From: DAOUJI01 sp965219565
GTDB taxonomy: Bacteria; Chloroflexota; Dehalococcoidia; Lucifugimonadales; JAGWBF01
DNA length: 64,000 nucleotides
Direction of reading: 5' to 3'
Assembly: GCA_965219565.1 (NCBI GenBank)
Contig: OZ244780.1
Span: forward strand, 1,116,001 to 1,180,000
Shown here: in pieces, positions 17,188 to 25,905 of the stretch
Position numbering within the stretch: the first letter of the stretch is position 1
Layout of the letters: each line of letters begins with the position of its first letter
Notes under the pieces: generated by a model
Told to the model about the DNA's origin: nothing
Seen by the model: only the letters and a program-made list of their open reading frames with translations
Databases searched by the model: none
Made by a program: the position numbers and the translations under genes

Positions 17188-18321
17188 TCAGCTCTTAACG
17201 AAGCCGAGCTTCTCGAAATGGCCGTGGACGATGGGTGAGGCGTCAACCCCCAGCCAGTCCTCTAGTATGGTGGAGTAGGTGGACCGGAAGTCGTTGTTGA
17301 AGTGCAAGTCCCCCTCCAGCTGGTCCTTCTCCTCCAGGGAGGGATACTCCCCGTAAAGGCCGCCGTTGACGGAACGACCGATGACGAAGGACACCCCGCC
17401 GGAGCCGTGGTCACATCCCGTGCCGTTGTCCTTGATCCGCCGCCCGAACTCTGACCAGGCCAGGATGAGGGTGTCATCCTCAAGGCCGAGCTCTTTCAGG
17501 TCCTCGGTAAAGTCGCCGATTGCCGCGGAGACAAGTTGCCAGAGCTTCGCGTGGGCCAGCAGCTCGTTGCCGTGGGTGTCGAAGCCTCCGTGCTGGGCAT
17601 AGTAGATCCTCGTCCCCAAACCGGCGCTCATCACCTGAGCAACGCCCTTGAGAGACTGAGCCAGAGGATTGTCTGCATACTCTACGCTGGAGGAGTACAT
17701 CTCTGGGGCGGTCCTGAGGATGTCGGCCCCTTTCAAAGCATCTGTCCCGGCCTGGCTCAGCGCCTGTGCTAGCACATCTTTCCCCGGCGTCGGACCGTAC
17801 AGGCGGCTGAAGGTGTCCAGGGCATATCTCCGCTTCATCTCGTCCTGCACGTCCGGCAGGAGCCCGTAGGTCTCCAGGTTGCCCACGGACGCCACTGGGA
17901 CTCCCCGGCAGACCAGACTCCTGGGCAGGCCACGGCCGAAGTTCACCCCCGTCAGGACGTTTTCAGCTTTGGGGTCCAGGTCCCTTATCGCGGCGCCCAG
18001 CCAGCCCTCCTCACCTACTTTCTCAGGCTCCGCAGTGTGCCAGACGTCCAAGGACCGGAAGTGGGAGCGGTTGGGGTCAGGGTAGCCGGTGCCATTGATG
18101 ACGGCCAGGTTTCCCTCATCCCAAAGTTGCTTGACGGGACCCATGCTGGGGTTGAAACCCAGCTGGTCGTCTATCTTGAGCACCTCTTCCTGTGGTATCC
18201 CTATAGTCGGACGGAAATCGTAGTAGAGACCGCTGTTATAGGGGATTATGGTGTTCAGAGCGTCGTTGCCCCCCGCAAGCTGTATCACAACCAACGACCG
18301 GTCCCTCTTGGTAGAGGTCAT
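17188..18321 (-). CDS. DUF1501 domain-containing protein
   Basis: A 377-residue protein of the DUF1501 family, related to the alkaline phosphatase/sulfatase fold. It begins directly with the core strand S-L-V-V-I-Q-L-A-G-G-N-D-A-L-N-T. Conserved blocks follow: N-R-S-H-F-R-S-L-D-V-W (about 81), H-G-G-F-D-T-H-G-N (about 262) and W-S-E-F-G-R-R-I. Most DUF1501 proteins carry a twin-arginine signal; none is visible here. A GGGAG sequence precedes the ATG at 18321. It is 14 bases after the NHL gene and downstream of a DUF1800 gene. DUF1800/DUF1501 pairs are widespread in environmental bacteria, and their function is not established. Confidence 0.9.
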   Translation of the reverse strand: MTSTKRDRSLVVIQLAGGNDALNTIIPYNSGLYYDFRPTIGIPQEEVLKIDDQLGFNPSMGPVKQLWDEGNLAVINGTGYPDPNRSHFRSLDVWHTAEPEKVGEEGWLGAAIRDLDPKAENVLTGVNFGRGLPRSLVCRGVPVASVGNLETYGLLPDVQDEMKRRYALDTFSRLYGPTPGKDVLAQALSQAGTDALKGADILRTAPEMYSSSVEYADNPLAQSLKGVAQVMSAGLGTRIYYAQHGGFDTHGNELLAHAKLWQLVSAAIGDFTEDLKELGLEDDTLILAWSEFGRRIKDNGTGCDHGSGGVSFVIGRSVNGGLYGEYPSLEEKDQLEGDLHFNNDFRSTYSTILEDWLGVDASPIVHGHFEKLGFVKS

Positions 18322-18335
18322 TGAGTCACTCCCTA

Positions 18336-19352
18336 TTAAGGGCTTCGCTTGTAGACCTGAATCCTGTGGCGGTTGCTGTCTGTCACGTAAAGCGTCCTAG
18401 CGCCGTCAAGCTTGACCGAAACTGGGGCCCAGAAGTATTTCTCTATTTGGGACGATTCGTCGTGGGGCTCATCGACGAAGTACTCCAGGTCGAGTTCCAG
18501 GTTCGCCGTCGCACGGGCCTCCGCTTCCTCCACGTTGCTCCTCAAAAAGTCCTCGGCCCACTTGGACAGGGTGGCCTGGCCCCGGAGCTTTGTCACGAAC
18601 CGGCCCTCGGGATCCAGGACCTGTACTCTCTCGTTGCCCCAGTCTGCCACGTAGATATAGCCCTCCTTGTCGACGGTGACCGACGCCGGCCCCTGGAACT
18701 CTCCGTCTCCATTGCCCGGGGTGCCGTAGGTGGCGAGGTACTCACCGCCCGTTGAGAACTTCTGGATACGGTCGTTGCCCCAATCGGCCACGTAAACGTC
18801 CCCGCCGGGAGCGACGGTCACTCCCCAGGGAAGGCTGAGGCTTCCATCACCGCCGAAACTCAGCAGGAACCGGCCATCGGCCGTGAATTTCTGTACACGA
18901 TTGTTATAGGAGTCGGAAACATATAGGTTTTCCTCCCCATCGAAGGCCATCCCCGATGGTGTATCGAGCTCTCCCTCGGCGGTACCCTTTAGACCCCACT
19001 TGGACAGAAATGCTCCGGAGTGGTCAAAAACCGAGATGCGGTGCAGTTGCTCGTCGCTGACGTAAACCCGGCCCTTGCTATCGATCGCAGCGCCTGAGGG
19101 CCAGATAAACTGTCCGTCGCTTTGCCCGAAAGATCCAAAGCTACCGTAGTATTCGCCCTCCGCATCGCACATTGTGACGCGCACTGCCTTGAGCGGCCCC
19201 GGGGAACGGTTCACGACATACAGCCGCCCGTCCTTGCCGATGGCAGTGTCGGTGGGATAGTAGAACCCCCTGCCCGCGTCCATGGTGTAAAAACCCACGG
19301 TAAACCAGTATTCCAGGAAGTCTGGCTTTGACCTGGTCTGAATCGTGCTCAT
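18336..19352 (-). CDS. NHL-repeat beta-propeller protein
   Basis: A protein of about 338 residues made of NHL repeats forming a beta-propeller. At least five to six blades show the pattern G-x-x-Y-V-[AS]-D-x-x-N-x-R-[IV]-Q-K-F (for example near residues 155, 200 and 250), with G-x-x-G-E-x-x-x-P loops between them. No signal peptide is visible. The start at 19352 is chosen because AGGTGGAG lies just upstream; a GTG at 19361 in the same frame abuts the previous stop. It is placed between DUF1800 and DUF1501 genes in one operon, so it probably acts with them, perhaps as a binding or scaffold subunit. The ligand is unknown. Confidence 0.85.
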   Translation of the reverse strand: MSTIQTRSKPDFLEYWFTVGFYTMDAGRGFYYPTDTAIGKDGRLYVVNRSPGPLKAVRVTMCDAEGEYYGSFGSFGQSDGQFIWPSGAAIDSKGRVYVSDEQLHRISVFDHSGAFLSKWGLKGTAEGELDTPSGMAFDGEENLYVSDSYNNRVQKFTADGRFLLSFGGDGSLSLPWGVTVAPGGDVYVADWGNDRIQKFSTGGEYLATYGTPGNGDGEFQGPASVTVDKEGYIYVADWGNERVQVLDPEGRFVTKLRGQATLSKWAEDFLRSNVEEAEARATANLELDLEYFVDEPHDESSQIEKYFWAPVSVKLDGARTLYVTDSNRHRIQVYKRSP

Positions 19353-19361
19353 TGTCTCCAC

Positions 19362-20801
19362 CTACGCGCGCTGGAACTCATGGGTGGAAGCGACCATCTG
19401 CAAGACATCCACGATTCGTTGGCGGGCAGCTTCGTCTGGGCTCCCAGAGCCCAGGTGCACAACGCCGCCCCTCGCGGCGAAATCGACCAGCTCCCTCCGT
19501 GTGTCATCGGAGACCGAGATGGCGCCCACCTGATCGAGACAGGCATCCACCAGACTCTCTGGAGAGATAATCCTCTCCTGCCCTGATGCGATCCTTCCGA
19601 TCATCGCCTGTACGCCCGGCTTATTTGCATCACCGATCTGCTGGGTGGCAAAATTTACTCGCTCTACCAGGTTGCCCGTGTCGAGCCACTCAGTACCATG
19701 GTGCCATCCTTCAACGCTGGGAGGGTTGTTGAGCCACTGTCCCATGTACTGCGCCTGAAGGTGCCCGTCCGGGATCTCGCGCCTTGGCCTATCAGACTCC
19801 CCCGTCAATCGGACAACTCCGGCCACCAGCTCCACAGGGCCCTTCACCTTAGTGTACCAAGCCCGCTGGGACCGGAAGAAATCTGCGTTGAACAGTACCC
19901 TCAACATTGAGGTTATGTCGTAGCTACTATCGAAGTAGGCTTGAGATAGCTGCTCAATGGCCTGGGGGTCGGCCGGCGGGGTATAGGGCCACTGGGGCAC
20001 CCCCGGCTCGTCGGCCACGAAGAAGCTGTACAGGTGCCTCGAGATGAACCGGGCGGTGGCCTCTTGCTGGCATATGATGTCTACGACGTCCTCACCATTG
20101 AAGCGGCCCCGTTGCCCAAGGAACTCCTTCTCGCCGTCGTCGTGGTCCTCGGGAAGATACTCGAAGTGCCAGGCTATGCGGCCGTAGGGCCAGACCGAGT
20201 CCCTTATCGAACGCATCTCCATGTACTCCCGGTTGGCGATGGTCCAGCCCGTGAAGGCGCGGGAGCACTCCTTGACGTCGTGCTCCGTGTAATTGCCCAC
20301 TCCCATGGAGAAGAGCTCCAGGAGCTCCCTCCCATAGTTCTCGTTGATGGCCCCTTTGTGGTTGTCCTGGTTGTCCAGCCACATGATCATTGCCGGGTCT
20401 TTGGACAGCTCAACGAGAAGCTTCCGGAAGCTGCCCATCCCATATCGCCTGAACATCCTTATCTGGTCCGACAGGACTTTGCCGTTGACTACTTTGGGGT
20501 ACCCGGTGGCGAAGATGCCATGCCAGAATAGGGTCATCTTTTCCTGTAGTTGAGCGGATGTCGTTGCCATCCGGACTAGCCAGTTGTCACCCGGGTCGGT
20601 CGGCCCCATCATTCCCGAGAGCTCGGGATGGAAACGGCGAATGAGGCGGTCTGTCATCCTGCGCTCATCGCGGGGATCAAGGAGCTCCTCGACGGTGGCC
20701 TCATATCCCTTGGCTGCGTAGGCGTCCAGCTGGTCCCGGGTGGCCCCAAAACCGGCCCGCCGCATCAGGTGTGCGATCAGTTGAACCTCGCTGTACCCCA
20801 T
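19362..20801 (-). CDS. DUF1800 domain-containing protein
   Basis: A 479-residue protein of the DUF1800 family, starting with the signature H-L-M-R-R-A-G-F-G-A-T-R. Other conserved blocks are K-M-T-L-F-W-H-G-I-F-A-T, D-P-A-M-I-M-W-L-D-N, N-Y-G-R-E-L-L-E-L-F-S-M-G-V-G, A-F-T-G-W-T, and P-P-S-V-E-G-W-H. The activity of this family is not known. The gene ends one base from the extended NHL frame, and DUF1501 follows, giving a three-gene operon. A second DUF1800 paralogue lies at 62526-63935, with similar opening and closing motifs, indicating a duplicated system. Confidence 0.92.
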   Translation of the reverse strand: MGYSEVQLIAHLMRRAGFGATRDQLDAYAAKGYEATVEELLDPRDERRMTDRLIRRFHPELSGMMGPTDPGDNWLVRMATTSAQLQEKMTLFWHGIFATGYPKVVNGKVLSDQIRMFRRYGMGSFRKLLVELSKDPAMIMWLDNQDNHKGAINENYGRELLELFSMGVGNYTEHDVKECSRAFTGWTIANREYMEMRSIRDSVWPYGRIAWHFEYLPEDHDDGEKEFLGQRGRFNGEDVVDIICQQEATARFISRHLYSFFVADEPGVPQWPYTPPADPQAIEQLSQAYFDSSYDITSMLRVLFNADFFRSQRAWYTKVKGPVELVAGVVRLTGESDRPRREIPDGHLQAQYMGQWLNNPPSVEGWHHGTEWLDTGNLVERVNFATQQIGDANKPGVQAMIGRIASGQERIISPESLVDACLDQVGAISVSDDTRRELVDFAARGGVVHLGSGSPDEAARQRIVDVLQMVASTHEFQRA

Positions 20802-20962
20802 GTCGCTCCTCCAGAGCCGGTGGCGTTATCCACTCAAGGGCCAACTCAGCTTCTAGTACTGTGTTTTCTGGCACACATTGTACAGAGTCTGGGTGGCAGA
20901 ACACAAGGAATCGGTCGCGCTGGGCGCTTGTCTGACCTGAGGTGAACTGGAGACCTCCCTTC

Positions 20963-21268
20963 CTATACCACTCCCGATTCCGACAGCAGCGCCAGATCCG
21001 CCCGCTGAAGCCTCAGCTCCTTGCAATATACCTCCTCGTTGTGCTCCCCAACCAGCGGCGCGCGCCGGGAGATGCGCCAGGGCGAGCCGTTGTATATAGC
21101 GGCGGGCCCCGGGTATTTGAAGCTGCGCCCTAGCTCGGAGTGGAGCACTTCTGTCCAGAATCCCCTGTCTTCGAGGTGCCCGTCGTCCACCAGGTCCTCG
21201 GGGGTGCGGATGGCAGCCCAGTGTAGTCCTCGTTCCTGGGCGCCATGATACACCTCCTCCTGGGCCAT
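20963..21268 (-). pseudogene. Family III CoA-transferase (CaiB/BaiF), C-terminal fragment only
   Basis: About 100 codons match the last quarter of CaiB/BaiF CoA-transferases: E-E-V-Y-H-G-A-Q-E-R-G, then T-P-E-D-L-V-D-D, L-E-D-R-G-F-W, G-R-S-F-K-Y-P-G-P and V-G-E-H-N-E-E-V. The same block is present in the complete paralogue at 36879-38135. The first three quarters, including the catalytic aspartate region, are missing. The sequence just upstream is unrelated, and a dehydrogenase gene begins on the opposite strand at 21344. It is a truncated remnant. Confidence 0.8.
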
Positions 21269-21343
21269 CCCTTCATGAGGGGGTGGGCGATGTCTCGAAC
21301 CCGCAAATTCTAACCACACACTCGTTGAAACGGGAGAATTAAA

Positions 21344-22093
21344 ATGGGAAGGCTCGATGGAAAGGTAGCCATCATCAGCGGGGGTGCCAGGGGCCAGGGC
21401 GCCGCAGAAGCCCGGCTATTCGCCCGTGAAGGGGCGAAGGTGGTCGTGGCCGACATCGAGGACGCCGAGGGAGCACAGGTTGTAGCAGATATTAGGGAGT
21501 CGGGAGGTGATTCCACCTATATCCATCTAGATGCGGCCAGCGAGGAGGACTGGCGCAGTGCCGTGGAGACAGCCGTCTCCACCTACGGGAAGCTGGACAT
21601 TCTGGTGAACAACGCCGGCATACGAGGACCTTCCCGCATCGAGGAGACCAGCGACCAGGACTGGGAGAGGGTAGTCGAGATCAATCAGAGGGGGGTCTTC
21701 CTGGGTACCAGACAGGCGGTGCCCGCCATGCGCACCGCGGGTGGCGGCTCCATCGTCAACATCTCCTCGGTGGCAGCCATGAGGGGCAGGGGCTCCGCTG
21801 CCTACTCTGCGACGAAAGGGGCCGTACGCACCTTCAGCAAGGTGACTGCCATCCACTACGCCAAGGATAATATTCGTTGCAACTCCGTCCACCCCGGGCC
21901 CATCGACACAGCCTTCTTCGGCGATGCCCTGGCCGACCCCGCTACCCGAGAGGAGGTGGCCCGCCCGATACCCCTTGGCAGGCTGGGGACGCCCGATGAC
22001 GTGGCCTACGCCGTTCTCTACCTGGCTTCTGATGAGTCCTCTTTCGTTACAGGGTCAGAGCTGGTGATTGATGGAGGGAGAACGGCTCAATAA
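21344..22093 (+). CDS. Short-chain dehydrogenase/reductase (SDR)
   Basis: A 249-residue classical SDR, an NAD(P)-dependent alcohol/ketone oxidoreductase. Cofactor motif S-G-G-A-R-G-Q-G (residues 12-19) replaces the usual T-G-x-x-x-G-x-G. N-N-A-G is near residue 89, the catalytic Ser is in I-S-S-V-A, and Y-x-x-x-K is seen as Y-S-A-T-K. The end V-T-G-S-E-L-V-I-D-G-G is typical. An acidic residue after the second strand (V-V-V-A-D-I) suggests NAD rather than NADP. The substrate is not predictable. It is a single-gene unit between a CoA-transferase remnant and a repeat-rich spacer. Confidence 0.92.
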   Translation: MGRLDGKVAIISGGARGQGAAEARLFAREGAKVVVADIEDAEGAQVVADIRESGGDSTYIHLDAASEEDWRSAVETAVSTYGKLDILVNNAGIRGPSRIEETSDQDWERVVEINQRGVFLGTRQAVPAMRTAGGGSIVNISSVAAMRGRGSAAYSATKGAVRTFSKVTAIHYAKDNIRCNSVHPGPIDTAFFGDALADPATREEVARPIPLGRLGTPDDVAYAVLYLASDESSFVTGSELVIDGGRTAQ

Positions 22094-22145
22094 GTCCGTA
22101 GGGGCTCCCTATCTGTCTGAGGGGATGCGCGCATATGTATCCAGG

Positions 22146-22186
22146 CAGCTGCGGTTCCTACGGAACCTAGCTCCCCTGCGCCGCGC
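22146..22186 (+). repeat. Dispersed 41-42 bp repeat, copy 1
   Basis: This element begins CAGCTGCGGTTCC and ends CCTGCGCCGCGC. It contains the dyad GGTTCC/GGAACC able to fold as a hairpin. A near-identical copy lies on the other strand at 41146-41187. The copies differ at only a few positions and by one base in length. It is intergenic in both places, as expected of a REP-like or MITE-like repeat. Confidence 0.6.
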
Positions 22187-22321
22187 AACGCAGTGCGGTC
22201 GAGGGCTGCCGCGCGCGCGCTCCTACATCACAGAGAATGTCTGTACGGCCATCCTGAGGGCTTCTGAGGGGACATACAAGGCCCGGCTTGTACCTGTATA
22301 AACAGCAGACTCCTATACAAG

Positions 22322-22942
22322 ATGGCCCTTCGAGTCCTAATAGGCGCGGTCGGAATAAGCGCTATTCTCGGTATCTACGCACTGTTGCGGCGGGACCTCG
22401 ACGAATGGAGTGCCAAGACCCTTGGTACTACGCTCTTCGTTTCGGCCGCCTCGCTGCTGATAATGGTGAACGCTGCTAGCCTTGAGAAGCGATCGGCTGG
22501 CTACTTCTTGATCTCGGGAGCCGGCCTGTTGGCTGCGCTGAGTGCACTCCCGGTATCCCTTTACGCACTTTGGCTTGAGGTAGACAACGATGAAGTGTGG
22601 AGATCTGTGGCCTCTCTGGAGGTCATTTCTGTTTTCGCGGGCCACTCATCATTGTTATCGCTGCGCCAGCTATCTCCTCGATACCGATGGCTGAAACCAA
22701 TCGCCACGGTACTCGGAGGTGCGCTGGCCACACTTGTTATCTGGATGATCTGGGCTGAAGAGTTCGAGTCCGCTGAACTGCGCGCAGCCGGAGTCCTGTC
22801 GATTCTATTGCTGTCTGTGACCATCGTCATCCCCATACTTCCAAGGCTAGCAGCTCTCGATGACCCCGAGAGGGCTGAGGGGAAGGGTGGCCGCCAACGC
22901 TCAGATCGGGTCCGCTACTGCCCCAGCTGTGGACGGGTGTGA
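22322..22942 (+). CDS. Unrecognised membrane protein, possibly with a split C-terminal zinc ribbon
   Basis: I do not recognise the family. The 206 residues show about six hydrophobic helices (around 4-20, 35-50, 60-85, 95-110, 125-145, 155-180). A charged tail ends in C-P-S-C-G-R-V. A second C-G-K-C-G-A-S-F motif is encoded just after the stop, in the -1 frame, and that frame ends at a TAG at 23014-23016. Together the two would make a normal C-x2-C...C-x2-C zinc ribbon. So the gene may be frameshifted near 22932, or the ribbon has been lost. It is a single gene with no clear partner. Confidence 0.55.
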   Translation: MALRVLIGAVGISAILGIYALLRRDLDEWSAKTLGTTLFVSAASLLIMVNAASLEKRSAGYFLISGAGLLAALSALPVSLYALWLEVDNDEVWRSVASLEVISVFAGHSSLLSLRQLSPRYRWLKPIATVLGGALATLVIWMIWAEEFESAELRAAGVLSILLLSVTIVIPILPRLAALDDPERAEGKGGRQRSDRVRYCPSCGRV

Positions 22943-23067
22943 GGGCCTCGGGCGAAAAGGGACGCTGTGGGAAGTGCGGGGCGAGCTTCGCCGTCACGTT
23001 TGACTCAAGTGGTTAGAAGCCCCGATTCTGCTCGGTGGTCGCCACTTCCTGGCGCTGCCGCAGGGAG

Positions 23068-23388
23068 CTAGTCCCCCGGCAGAATGCACTTGTAGGTGAC
23101 GCTTGAACGGTTCTTCAGATGCGGCCGCACCTTCTGGGGCCATTCGCCGCTGTTGGAGGCCGTTTGCCAGGCCGCGCTGTCGGTCACGTGGGGGCTCTCC
23201 AGCTCGTAGACCGCCAGGTACTTGGGCAGGCTCTCCTGGGATGTCTCGTAGCGGGAGGCTTTCAGTACGCCCGGCACCCTGAGCAGGGCGGGTATGTGCT
23301 CGTTGTTGTAGAGCTCGTTAAACAGCTCCTCCATGTCTGAGTCCACGTCCAGCATTACCAAGTACAAGTATTTTGCGTCGGTTGGCAT
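23068..23388 (-). CDS. Small dimeric alpha-beta barrel protein (EthD/DUF4286-like)
   Basis: A 106-residue protein beginning with a strand (Y-L-Y-L-V-M-L-D-V-D) followed by F-N-E-L-Y-N-N-E-H-I-P-A-L-L and V-P-G-V-L-K-A-S-R-Y. This pattern, a strand then E-W-Y-x-x-E-H-x-P-x-L then P-G, is typical of ferredoxin-like dimeric barrels such as EthD and DUF4286. Relatives act as small oxygenases, isomerases or binding proteins in catabolism. A GGGAGG sequence precedes the start. The exact family and substrate are not determined. Confidence 0.7.
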   Translation of the reverse strand: MPTDAKYLYLVMLDVDSDMEELFNELYNNEHIPALLRVPGVLKASRYETSQESLPKYLAVYELESPHVTDSAAWQTASNSGEWPQKVRPHLKNRSSVTYKCILPGD

Positions 23389-23588
23389 GTCGTATGGTCC
23401 CTCCCCGCGAGTGTTTTGCGACTGTATTATGGAACCTGGCCACAGCTTTGCAGCAAGCGTGTGGCTTCTTCCATTATAAGTCCGTTTCAGGTCCGTAGAA
23501 CCTAGAGACGTAGACGATCTCTTCGGTACCTAGAAGGGCGTTGCCCATTCCAGAAGGAAGCCGATGTCATAGGATCAATCAACAGGCG

Positions 23589-23759
23589 ATGGACACGATT
23601 GATCAGCTGCAGATGAGATTGGCAGCGACGGAGAGGGCTATCCAGGACATCGGGCATCATCTGACCGGTACCCCAGGTTACGGCGCCCGCCACACCTTTA
23701 CATGCCCTTCCTGCAATGCCAGTGGCTTCATAGCCATCGGCATCACATGTACGTCTTAA
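23589..23759 (+). CDS. Possible small zinc-finger-like ORF, low certainty
   Basis: A 56-codon frame begins M-D-T-I-D-Q-L-Q-M-R-L, a possible coiled coil, and ends with F-T-C-P-S-C-N-A-S-G-F and I-T-C-T-S. The cysteine spacing suggests a zinc ribbon that stops just before its fourth cysteine, so it may be truncated. No ribosome-binding site is evident. It may not be a gene. Confidence 0.25.
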   Translation: MDTIDQLQMRLAATERAIQDIGHHLTGTPGYGARHTFTCPSCNASGFIAIGITCTS

Positions 23760-23919
23760 CAACGGGATATCAGTAGAATGGTGTCCACAAAAACCACAGT
23801 GACAGGCTCGATGTTCGGGCATGCCAGTGGTGACTGTCCAGGACCCCGCCCGTCATGCCCTCGTCGGTTGAGTGCTGGGATGTCGCGGGGCCCATATCGC
23901 GAGTTGACCAGAGTGTTCG

Positions 23920-24882
23920 TTAAGAACCCTCTGCGGCAATTTCCTCCTCTGCCTCCGCCCTCGCCCGTGCAGCCGCCTTCTCGCGCTCTTTTCGGTTGCA
24001 AGCCTCAGCCCATTCGATGAGCTTCTGGGCCCGGTCTACTTCCCACTTGTCAACCATTTTTCCGTGGAGTTCCCCTTGTAGCTCCCCTTGGCCATCCAGC
24101 TCCTCAAACAAGGCTATAGTTTGCTTTGCCTCCGCTACTTCTTCTGGGGGAGTATACCCTCGATTCAGTGGTCCCACAGTGTTGGGGTGTAGACAGGTGC
24201 CACCGCCATATATTCCCGCTCGCCGATTTGCCGACGCTTGGTCGAATCCAGGATCTCCAGAAACAACGTCGCCCACCACACTAGCCGCTGATCCTACACC
24301 ACCGCCAGGCGTCAAACCCAGGGCTCCTGACACCAAGTACTCTTCTCCTATGCTATAGTCGTCAAGGACACGCCTTGTCACTGCCATGGCCTCGGTGGCC
24401 AAGCCTCTGGCGATATCGAATCCGACCCCTCCCCCTACAAAGGAACTGACGCGAGGGTTCGATGTGGCGAGCTCGTACAGATTAACCACGCCACGAACGG
24501 TCTCTATGATCGGATGAACTTCCACGGTGCCAGGGCGTATACCTCGGCGTCGTTCCAGATCAGAGATCGTTGAGTCCATACGACGGATCTGTTCTGCACT
24601 CTCGCCCTTCGGATACGAAATGGAACTCAGCCCTGGCCAGACCGTTCCGTCCAGATCTGCTGCCCAATACAAGTGGTTGATCCGCACTCTGACGTGGCTC
24701 GCTCCACCCTTGGAAACTTGGTGGTAGGCCTCTCTGGGCAACGTCCGGGCATACGTCTTATTTGGCTCACAGACCGCATCCTCCAGGTCCAAGCTGATTG
24801 CATCGGAGTTGCGCCTCCACATCCCCATTACGAAGCGGGGGTTATCGATAGGCCCCATCAATGATGAACGCCGCACTTGCAT
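23920..24882 (-). CDS. HpcH/HpaI aldolase / citrate lyase beta-like protein
   Basis: A 320-residue TIM-barrel protein of the CitE/HpcH family, which cleaves or forms C-C bonds in CoA esters or hydroxy-acids using Mg2+. The strand S-L-D-L-E-D-A-V, with metal-binding acidic residues, is near residue 30. A substrate-binding arginine (R-V-R-I-N) is near 66 and H-P-I-I-E-T is near 122. The C-terminal 50 residues are unusually rich in Glu/Lys/Ala and probably helical. An AAGGAG sequence precedes the ATG. It is possibly coupled to the 48-codon frame just upstream. The substrate is not predictable. Confidence 0.85.
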   Translation of the reverse strand: MQVRRSSLMGPIDNPRFVMGMWRRNSDAISLDLEDAVCEPNKTYARTLPREAYHQVSKGGASHVRVRINHLYWAADLDGTVWPGLSSISYPKGESAEQIRRMDSTISDLERRRGIRPGTVEVHPIIETVRGVVNLYELATSNPRVSSFVGGGVGFDIARGLATEAMAVTRRVLDDYSIGEEYLVSGALGLTPGGGVGSAASVVGDVVSGDPGFDQASANRRAGIYGGGTCLHPNTVGPLNRGYTPPEEVAEAKQTIALFEELDGQGELQGELHGKMVDKWEVDRAQKLIEWAEACNRKEREKAAARARAEAEEEIAAEGS

Positions 24883-24884
24883 AC

Positions 24885-25031
24885 CTACGCTCCTTCTGCT
24901 ATGTCCTCCCCGAGCCGCTGGAAGCAGAGGTTCAAGGCGTCAGCCACGACCTCGGGGTCGGCAGCCTCAGAGGCAGAGTTGAACCCCTTCATATCCGAGA
25001 AGCGGTTGGTGACTCTTCGCCGCTCTTCCAT
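24885..25031 (-). CDS. Short ORF directly upstream of the CitE-like gene
   Basis: A 48-residue frame starts M-E-E-R-R-R-V-T-N-R-F-S and ends three bases before the CitE-like start, so translation could be coupled. The composition looks coding (acidic, amphipathic). No Shine-Dalgarno is evident at its own ATG, and a stop lies just before. It may be a small protein or the C-terminal remnant of a lost gene. No family is recognised. Confidence 0.35.
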   Translation of the reverse strand: MEERRRVTNRFSDMKGFNSASEAADPEVVADALNLCFQRLGEDIAEGA

Positions 25032-25059
25032 GGTTAACACACGTCCAGGCTGTTCCTAA

Positions 25060-25905
25060 ACATTGCCGGTACCGGCTGACCTTTTGCAGAGGCCAGGACC
25101 TCCGTAACTGCTTGTCTTGTTGAGCCTAGTATGCCTAAATTGGGCCCAACTTCAAGCATTGCGGGCTCAGAGCAATGCGCGGGAAGCGGGGAGGGAGTTG
25201 GCTGATCTACATCGTCCCTAAGGGACCGTTGCAGGTATTGGCAGGTACCGCCGGGGCTTCACTGCCGGGGGAGCATGACAAGTCGGCGCCCAAGCCATTT
25301 CCCTTTTTTTCGTGGAAACCCTTAGCTTGGTGTCAATCACGTACTGGACCGGGAGCGTTCCATTTCATCAAGAAAATCACACCTGGAGCGATTGCCGTTC
25401 TGGTCACACCTGCGCCAATTGGCAGTAAGCCCGTCTACTGTGCGTAACCATATACCCCGTTACAGTGGAACGGCCATCCTATGGGGCGGGATGTCCAAGC
25501 ATCTTGCGGTAGGCGTGGGTTTTTTATTGCCCAAACAAGGAGGAATCGGTAAAGAACAAAACTAGCGAGGGCCACTTTCGCAGGGCAACCCTCGCCAGCT
25601 TTCAGTCACCCAATGGAGGGCACCATGGGCTCCCGAGGGTATATCGTCTGAAGGTCGCCACCGTCAACCCGATGTACATCTCTCCTTCGAAAACACGTAT
25701 AATGGCTTCTCCCTGTTCCACCAGTTCCGACGCCAATGAAAGCTCCGGACGCGGCGTCGAGCCAGAGCATGGGAGGCTCCGGGTCATCAGATTTCAGTCG
25801 GTCTTAGGGGGTGATCTGTTTGGCTCCTGACTAAGGTGGTTGCCACGGTAGCTTGATGGGCTCAGCCATTGCTCAGATCGGGCGCCATAAGCCATCCCGT
25901 AGAGC
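25060..25905. other. Gene-poor spacer with one hairpin
   Basis: About 850 bases lack a recognisable gene. GCGAGGG (25565-25571) and CCCTCGC (25589-25595) form a hairpin with a 17-base loop; read on the minus strand it is followed by TAGTTTTG, so it may terminate the SMP-30 transcript. A 61-codon minus-strand frame at 25602-25787 is not convincing. Confidence 0.4.
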
